Shown: positions 57,066 to 64,000 of the stretch, in pieces | How the letters are laid out: every line of letters begins with the position of its first letter | Position numbering within the stretch: the stretch's first letter is position 1 | From: Diplodia intermedia | Lineage: Eukaryota > Ascomycota > Dothideomycetes > Botryosphaeriales > Botryosphaeriaceae | Assembly (NCBI GenBank): GCA_021495925.1 | Contig: JAKEKT010000073.1 | Span: forward strand, 1 to 64,000 | DNA: 64,000 bases | Direction: 5' to 3' | Position numbers and translations under genes: made by a program | Notes under the pieces: model-generated | Told to the model about the DNA's origin: nothing | The model's input: only the letters and a program-made list of their open reading frames with translations | Database searches by the model: none

Positions 57066-58037
57066 ATGGTCATGCCCTCCCACCCCAACCCCTCCTCCCC
57101 GGTGCTCTCGCACTTCTCCCTCGCCGGCAAAGTCGCCGCCGTGACGGGCGGCGTGCGCGGCATCGGGCTCGCCGTCGCGCAAGCCCTCGTCGAAGCCGGC
57201 GCCCAGGCCGTCGCCGTCATCTACTCGTCGACCCCGGACGGCGACGCCGCCGCCATCGCGAGCGACCTCGCCGCGAAGAGCGTCAGCCCGGGCAGCGGCA
57301 GCAGCATCGGTACCGGCGGCACCGTCGTGCGCGCGTACAGGTCCGCGGTCCAGGACAAGGCCGCCATCACGGCGACGCTGGAGCAGGTCGAGCGCGACTT
57401 CGGCCGGCTGGACGTCGTGGTCGCGAACGCGGGCGTGGCCGACATCACGCCCGCGGAGGAGGTGGACGAGCGGACGTGGCGGCGGATCATGGGCGTCAAT
57501 CTGGACGGCGCCATGTACACGGCGCAGGCGGCGGCGAACATCTTCAAGCGCGTCAAGGAGGGTGGGAAGGAGGACGGGAATTGGGCCGGGAACGTCATCT
57601 TCACCGCGAGCGTGAGCGCCATCTTGGTGAACATCCCGCAGCGGCAGGCGGCGTATAATGCGAGCAAGGCGGCCGTCGTGCATTTGGCCAAGAGTTTGGC
57701 GGTCGAGTGGGTGGATTTTGCGAGGGTGAACTGCGTGAGTCCGGGGTTTATTGATACCGAGAGTGAGTGTTTCCTGTTCCTTGGTGGATATGGTATGCTG
57801 ACTTTGAGACAGTTCTCCTGGTGCACCCGCCGGAGAGGAGGAACAAGTGGTTTGAAATGATTCCCGGCCACCGGATGGCGGATGCGCAAGAGTTGAAAGG
57901 CGCGTATGTCTTCTTGGCAAGCAACGCAAGCACTTATATGGTAAGTCTCGCTACCAGCGGGATCACTATGCAAAAGCTGACCTCTTACCAAGACTGGGGC
58001 AAACCTTGTCATTGACGGCGGCTACACTTTGCCATAA
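57066..58037 (+). CDS. Short-chain dehydrogenase/reductase (sorbose/xylulose-reductase-like)
   Basis: NAD(P)-dependent SDR. Exons 57066-57762, 57813-57940 and 57993-58037 give 289 residues; the last exon is only 45 nt and codes TGANLVIDGGYTLP, the classical SDR C-terminus. Motifs: TGGVRGIG (cofactor loop), VVANAGV, TASVSAI with the catalytic Ser, YNASK with Tyr and Lys, and SPGFIDTE. The C-terminal substrate loop KWFEMIPGHRM followed by ELKGAYVFLASNASTYM matches fungal reductases of L-xylulose, L-sorbose or fructose/mannitol type. A polar insertion of about 15 residues (SVSPGSGSSIGTGG) is present after the first helix pair. Divergent from the zinc polyol dehydrogenase, suggesting linked steps in one polyol pathway (inference). 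Confidence 0.9.
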
Positions 58038-58793
58038 CCGAACAATAAAGATCTATTCCCCCGCCGAACGAATGGTGCAACTTTGTCACGAGCATATCAA
58101 AGAACTTCAGCGTCTCAAAAAGACAACTAATTTCATTCGAGGCTTCTCTACCCATTCGTACAAATTTTCGGCTCCTTGTTGCTTATTGTGTTCCAAAACC
58201 CGTGGGAGATCACTCTTAGCTCTTGAAGCAATGTTGAAAGCTCAGACCGATCTTCTCTCTCATGCAAGCGAACGTGCGCCGTGCGCCATGCGCAAGTGCG
58301 GGCCTTCCAGATTGTGCGCAACTGCGCGTCGATGAATCGCGCACTCGCAGACGCGCAAGCTAGAAGTCCACGTCAGCACATTTCAGCCTCATCACGCAAG
58401 AAATGTGGGCAGAAGAGCATTATGGGATCGAGCAGAGACTCTGTTTGGTGCTAGACCACCTGCCGGCCCCATCGGGCTGCACGGCGCTGTCACGCATGGA
58501 TTAAGGGCCATTCTCAGTCATGGAAAGACACTTCTCTCATGGTAGTCCGGTCAGTATATCTCGCCCCGGCCCTTGAAACCTCTGTCTGTGGGAAGGCGAC
58601 TAAATTCATAAACTAATGCTGGACTCCAGGCCAGGCTTATAGACATGTGGGGAGCGGCACTCTGGTTCGGAAACCGGGAGCACTTTCACCGCCACCTCCA
58701 GTAGAAAGCACATGAATAGATCAGCCCCCAATCTGGATGAAACGGACCTTTCACACTAGTGTGTACAGCGATTTCGACTTCAACTATCTTCCG
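58038..58793. other. Intergenic, convergent 3' regions
   Basis: No gene. A dense run of TGCGC/GCGCA hexamers occupies about 58270-58360. Confidence 0.5.
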
Positions 58794-60003
58794 TTATTCG
58801 TGAAAGTCGCGGTGGGACTTTGGAGTTGGGATTTCCCCGAGCAAACCCAAATACCCATCGTAAACAAAACCAATTTGGTCTGCCTCAAGATTCTCCAGTT
58901 CGGTGAACTCCAGCGAGGCGAACGGTTCATCTGGTCCAGAAGGGTGAGGCGCGGGCATCTGAAAGCTCCAGGTTCCGAGGTCAGGGAGTGGAGAGAGCTC
59001 AGACCTTGGCCTATACTGCCCCGCGTTTGGTAGAGGTGCCTTACTGTGGGATGCGCCTGAGCTTGAAGAACCTCCCGAAGCGGAATGGTGCGTTGTCTCT
59101 TGTCGCTCCTTGACTGTTGCACTCGGACCGGACCCAGAGGTTTCGTTTGATGAGTCCTCAGAGGGGTAATGATCTTCCCTTTCAGCCTGCGAGGACTGGG
59201 AAGTCCAACGCGCCGTCTCGCGTTCTCCAAGGCGATACTCCGTGGAAAGCTTCTCGAAAACCGACAGCACCATGCGGGGAAGCTGTCTCGTCAACTCTGC
59301 TGGGATCTGTTTGAAATTCGCGGACAGCATCCTCTCAGTCTCTGGAATTGTTCGTATGCGGAGATAGTCCTCCAGCTGTGCCAGATGGGTGAATTGAATA
59401 CCGGCCTCACAGTCTACGTACCTTTAGTACTGAGTTTCAACGATGAAAAAGAAGCAGCAAGGTGGGACTTACAAGGGCTTGGAATACTCATCTCGTCTAC
59501 TTCTGGGAAGACAGTTGTGAAGACCTTCCTCCATCGCTCTTCCTCTGAACTTTCCTTCGCACGTGTCTTCTTTTTGAGCTCTGCAATCTGGCTGGCACTG
59601 ATGCCGACAATTTCTCGCGAACCATCCGCTTTTGGGCACCTATCTGGGGCGTTCAGATGATCCTGCAGCTCGGACTCGGTTCCGTATATGTTCAGGCACC
59701 TCAGGCAGTGTATTGGCTTGTAGTGCTTGCGATACAGATGCTCTCTGGGGACAGTTACCAATTAGAACCGAGAGACAAGCAGCTGATTGCAAGTATTGGA
59801 GTATCAAGTACGTACTTGAGTCTAGCGACCGTGGCGAACCCCGGCCCCAGGCAAACTCGATCAAGCGCGGTGTTTGAAGGGTGCCGCTTGGCGAATATGC
59901 AAGCGAGCCTCTTTGATTCGACGCCCCCTTCTCCTGAGGGCCGCTTGCTTTCACTGGTTCCGATGATCTCCCTGGACGATGTCGTCCTTCTTCTCTTGGA
60001 CAT
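58794..60003 (-). CDS. Tandem zinc-finger protein, family copy G
   Basis: Exons 60003-59816, 59744-59473 and 59413-58794 give 359 residues. The start MSKRRRTTSSREII is basic (nuclear-signal-like) and short like that of copy B. Finger 1 is CIFAKRHPS...CLGPGFATVARLK; exon 2 (272 nt) codes KEHLYRKH, finger 2 (HCLRC..H.....C) and EEERWRKVFTTVFP. Exon 3 completes PSPY, continues CEAGIQFTHLAQLEDYLRI and the helix RQLPRMVLSVFEKLSTEY, and ends in a Ser/Pro-rich and then acidic tail (EFTELENLEADQIGFVYDGY). It is intact and the nearest relative of copy B: both share CxFAKR, RxCLGP, NAPxRC and QLPRxVLSVF. Introns are phase 2 and phase 1 as in the other copies. Confidence 0.8.
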
Positions 60004-61303
60004 CCTGGAAAGCAGAACTCTCGATGGTGCGACTGCAATCTTGTTTCTCGTAGAGAGCTCACTTGTTCCTTTCGACCCTTTTGACTGACTGGTCCGACTG
60101 CGACAGGAGTTTGGGGTACCAGTCAACAGAAAGTCGCAATTATTAGTTAAAGTGCACTGCAGTATGGAAACTACAGAGAAATCTCGCTGGTGTTCGTAGT
60201 CGCGTCCGGCAATGCTTGCTCTGCGTGTGATCAATTGATGAAGGCGTCTGGTGTGTTTGCGACTGCGAAAAGCTGCGCTCGAATGGAAAATATATGTTTC
60301 TCGATCTATCAAGGTATCGCAAGGTCCGTGCACCGTTTGCACAACGCACACGGCTACAACTCTCTCGATTATCCAGATTGGCAGGGATTATAAGGCGGTA
60401 AGTCGTTCTGCCACCAATCAATTGAAAGTGCGCGGAGCCGCATATCATTTTATGTAGAGTACGACATAGGGCACGAATTTTATCTGCCGAGGGGTAAAAT
60501 GCGATAAGTTTTCACGATCGCGCTACACGCCCAACGTAGCGTAGCGTAACCTAGATAACGCTCTCTTCTAACGCTTTTACTTAGAAGATCCTATATCCAG
60601 AAGTAACAGAAGTCTCTAGAGAACTTACGCATGATCTTAAAGTATGTAGGACGATAAGCGATAAGATATACTCCAATTTGAGTGAGACTTTGAGATTGTT
60701 GTGGTTGTGAACGGCAGCGCAATTCTTTGTTAGGGGGAAACGGAGATAGTCTTTCGCTTGCCAAAGTAGTAATTCTCCCAAGAGCGGACTGATCAAGATG
60801 GAGCTCCAAAGAAATGTACTTGGCTTGTGTCGGCACAAACACCCATTGCATCTTGGATATTGAATCCTGAGATATCACTGGCTGCATGCTGGTCGTGCGA
60901 GATCATGTATCAGATCATGTGCTTAATTCAACCACTGAACGCAGTGGAGAGCCGAGGCGCCCATTTCATCGAGTGGTCGAGGACTTTTGAACGATGAGAA
61001 ATCACGGTCTTTTGATGTAGTAAAGCTGTTGACGGACAGTCTCTGGATTTTGAAATGGTCCCAAAAGCACTAAGTCAACAGTGCGTGCATCACAGAAACA
61101 GGCGTAGTTCGATACCCACATGCATGCACTTAGACTCGACCTTCATAGGTGGACTTCATTTGACCTTAGAAGCCCTCCTGGCATCGATGCAGGCGACCGC
61201 ACCTATAGAAGAGAGAAAAACCATCACTGGGTTTACCGGGCGGTGCTAACCACAGAAAAAAGAAGCAACAACAACAAGCAATCCTCCCAGCCCTCTCATC
61301 CCC
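60004..61303. other. Intergenic with AT/TA-rich segment
   Basis: No gene seen. The part from about 60440 to 60700 is rich in TA steps (TAACCTAGATAACG, TTCTAACGC), similar in look to 6430-6720, and may be RIP-mutated repeat debris. Confidence 0.45.
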
Positions 61304-63604
61304 CTACTCCATCGCCTCTATCCGCCCCGTCTCCCAATTATGCCTCACCCTCACCCTCCGCTCGCCCTTCCCGGCGCCCCTCACCATCCCCTCGACATCG
61401 CGATCCCTCAACGCCGTCGCGGTCCTCAAAATCTCCCCCACGCTCTCCGTCTGCATCTGCGCGGCCGACGCCCACGAGTTATCCAGCAGCGAGTACGCTG
61501 TGGCGCGGGTGAAGCACGCCGCGACGGCGGCGACGACGAGCACATGGGCGGCGCACACCGCCATCACAGCAGCCAGACCGCGCACGCGCTGGGGAAACGA
61601 CTTCATCTCAAAAAAGACGCCCGTGGCGCCATCCACGGGGGCGTTGAAGGTGGCGGCGGCGTCGTAGAAGTGCATGCGGGCGAGCACCGTCAGCGCGGCC
61701 GACAGCGCGCGCGCGGGGTCGTGCGACGAGTCGTTGAGGATCTGGCGCATGAGGACGCCCTGCTGGACGCTGGCCAGGGTCGTCGACGTGTTGGCGTCGA
61801 AGGTGCCGCCGTACGTCGCGCACGCGGCGCCGTCGCGGCAGAAGGTCCAGTCCGTGCCGCCGCCGTTGTAGTCCGGGTTCACCGTGAACCAGAGCGAGCT
61901 GGTGTCGAGCAGCTGCGCGGATTGCTGCGCCGAGCGGTCGGCGGGCCGCAGCGCGTCGAGCGCGGCGCGCACGCTGGCCGCGGAGAGCGTCATGATGCCG
62001 CGGTCGGCGGCGGAGAGGGGGGGCGAGGTGGCGCCGAGTTGGCGGCGGACGGCGGTGAAGTCGAGTTGGTTGCGGGCGTCGTCGAAGGTTACTTTGGGCT
62101 CGGACCGGCTTTGGGTGGCGTTGAACTTGACCGGGAGGTCGAGGTCGGGGAATCTGTGGTCGTGCATGGTCAGTGTGCGGGGATTGTAGGCGTGGATGGG
62201 GTGGGTTTACAAGGCGTCGAAGCAGAGGGAGACGTTCAGGCCGGGTCTGCCGCAGGTCTTGAACACTTCGCAGCGCGAGTTGCATGTGCCGGTGGCTTCG
62301 CAGGGCTCTTTCAGCGTCCAGTTGCTGGGCTGCAGGTTCATCCATGGCCCGTCGCCGCTAAAGTCCCATCCTTCTCCTTGCTTCGTGGTGTCGTAGTTGA
62401 AGAGCGGCCGGTAAGTGCCGTTGGAGGTGTTGTTGTAAGCGTCCAGCATGTATTGGCTTTCGAAGAATAGGAAGGCACTGCCAGTCACGTTCTGCGTTGA
62501 GTTGAAGTACTCCCAGAGCCAAGATCTCAAGCCGAGATTTACACTGCCGCCCTCCAACGGGCATATCTGTGTGCCATAACCGACGCTGCAGTTGAAGGGC
62601 ACTAAAGGATAGTCGTTAAGCGAAGAACCGTCTCCGTTGCCTCGCTGGGTTTGCAGTCCTGGGGGACGAGCGCTAACACCAACCTGTCCGGTAAAGTTGA
62701 CCAGGTTGGAATTCACGAAGAAGGTCGAGTCGACGAAACTTGGTCGAACGCAGGCAACTCTGGCATCAAACACCGTCGCAGCGCCTTCATAGTCCTGTAA
62801 GCTGGTCCTCGTCTGTTCGGATGTGAAGGGAAGCAAGGCACGAACCAGCGGTCCGGTGTCTGAGATGTTTTCCGCCGGCTCGGGTGGATCCGAGTACTCG
62901 GCGAATGTCTGATACCCGGAGGGCGTTTGGAGCATGAAGTTCTGGAACCAGGTTGCGGGCTCCTTACTCGTGCCATCCTTCCAGCCAAGGGCGACGTCGA
63001 TCATCTCAGGAGTGCCATGAATCTGGCCAGGGAGGACGTCAAAGAGTAAGATGGTGGAGCTGAAGTTTGCTGCCAAGGTAGTTACCGCCATCAAGAAGCA
63101 GAATGTGAACGCTTTCCATCCGTAAGTCCTCTTGACTTGACGTACGAAACTCCACAACGAAAGGAGGGGTCCTGAGTTGTTGTACCGCATCGTGGAGATT
63201 GTCAGAGACTGGCTGAGCGGAACGCCCCATCTCTCCATGGCCAACGACGAGAGCATCGATATTGCGACGGCTCCCGACGAGGATACAGACACCTGGATAG
63301 CCAAAGCCGCAAGCGCGACTGCCGAGCCAACGTAATCATTGAGGATTATCCATCTCCATGAGATTGAATCGCGGTCACCAAGCCAGAGGTGACACAGGAA
63401 AGCGAGCGCTATTGCGATGAGGACGAAAGCAACAACGAGGATGCCCAAGGAGTAAGGACCTATCCTCTTGATGAAAGAATTGCGATGTGCTGGTAGGGAT
63501 TTCTCTGTTGTGGATGTTGTCTGTGGTCGTGACAAGAGTTGGTAAGAAGCTGTGGAAGCTCTCCGGACCAGAGCATGGAACGATTTTCGTGGCGCTTCGG
63601 ACAT
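61304..63604 (-). CDS. Large fungal polytopic membrane protein of unknown function
   Basis: Exons 63604-62211 and 62153-61304 (intron GTAAAC...CCACAG, 57 nt) give 747 residues. A cytosolic basic N-terminus of about 50 residues precedes hydrophobic segments at about 51-73, 91-113 and 164-186; a fourth lies at about 660-682 (AAVMAVCAAHVLVVAAVAAC). Between the third and fourth is a Cys- and Asn-glycosylation-rich ectodomain of about 470 residues. The stretch MERWGVPLSQSLTISTMRYN after the second helix is shared, as I recall, with many uncharacterised fungal membrane proteins. The C-terminal cytosolic part is basic (GERRVRVRH). Topology suggests a receptor-like or surface protein, but I do not know a function. 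The start at 63604 and the splice join are well supported. Confidence 0.85.
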
Positions 63605-64000
63605 GGCTTGCGAGTAGCTTCTTGAGCGAAAGTTGACGACTTTCAGCAGGAAGGGCAGGACTTGTGTGAAATATGACTGATTTACAATATTAGCACGAAT
63701 GAGAGGTACACGTCAAGCATGCAGCGTTGATCTGCCGTTTCACCATGTCTGCAGCCAATGCAGAGCTGCTTTTCTTGCCACCAAAGGTTGGGCCCATCGT
63801 AGACCGGGGGCTGGTTGGCAAGACTCGAAGGATTCAGGATGACGTATCAACACGGCGCCTAATCGGGCAACTCCAGAACCCAATCTGACCTGGCGTGGGG
63901 GCCGTCTCATGTTGTGTCGGTACAATGCCTTGAGTCTTGCCTGTAGCTTGTCGAATGCTGGCTGCAATTGGATACCTGTTGGGGTCCCGGGGGTGATGAA
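63605..64000. other. Promoter region of the membrane protein, window edge
   Basis: No gene seen; the open frame at 63740-63967 has no motif. Confidence 0.4.

Noticed and set aside
61340..62470. Open frame antisense to the membrane protein
   Set aside because: Arg/Gly/Val-rich, no motif, crosses the well-supported intron of the sense gene.

Overview
The window is nuclear DNA of a filamentous ascomycete (Pezizomycotina, most like Sordariomycetes). The genes have one to three short introns, mostly 45-80 nt, with GTRAGT-type donors and CTNAC-like branch points. Recognisable families include a Zn2Cys6 regulator, an MFS sugar transporter of the fungal type, GH79, fungal isocitrate lyase, DUF1989 and an intron-containing tRNA-Gln. 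All gene models were spliced by hand; exon sums that divide by three and agree with family motifs are the main support. No complete transposon, rRNA gene or CRISPR array was seen.

Layout. 0.2-1.6 kb: 3' part of an FAD monooxygenase. 4.7 kb: tRNA-Gln(CUG). 5.0-6.4 kb: probable decayed membrane-protein gene. 6.9-8.7 kb: secreted type-B carboxylesterase. 10.2-10.8 kb: small acidic protein. 12.7-14.3 kb: a GIGGAGN-motif (DUF3602-like) protein with an 838-nt intron. 14.3-20.9 kb: long stretch without a supportable gene. 27.7 and 34.5 kb: two paralogous small cysteine-rich proteins. 29.0-31.4 kb: DUF1989 protein. 32.0-33.7 kb: GH79 glycoside hydrolase. 42.8-46.4 kb: isocitrate lyase next to a succinate/fumarate mitochondrial carrier, followed at 47.4 kb by an LrgA-LrgB fusion transporter. 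49.8-58.0 kb: Zn2Cys6 regulator, MFS sugar transporter, zinc polyol dehydrogenase and SDR reductase, a probable polyol/pentose utilisation cluster. 61.3-63.6 kb: large polytopic membrane protein of unknown function.

The most striking feature is a dispersed family of seven paralogous genes (starting near 2.3, 20.9, 23.7, 36.0, 38.4, 40.5 and 58.8 kb, on both strands). Six encode two tandem zinc fingers (C2H2-like, then C2HC) followed by an EEKW..ILFP block and a PSP(Y/F/W) junction; all end in an amphipathic helix and usually an acidic, aromatic tail. In six copies the second finger lies on one exon of 266-272 nt bounded by a phase-2 intron inside the RLK lysine codon and a phase-1 intron after the PSP prolines. 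One copy (36 kb) has lost the second finger and that intron, one (20.9 kb) has a frame break, and one (2.3 kb) has no visible start. Active duplication and decay of putative regulators within 58 kb, interleaved with metabolic genes, is the main candidate for an undescribed system here.

Metabolically, the 42.8-49.2 kb genes fit C2/C4 acid metabolism: isocitrate lyase makes succinate and glyoxylate, the carrier takes succinate into mitochondria for fumarate, and the LrgAB-type protein belongs to a family that includes the plant glycolate/glycerate transporter. The 49.8-58.0 kb genes fit uptake and oxidoreduction of sugar alcohols or ketoses under a dedicated regulator.
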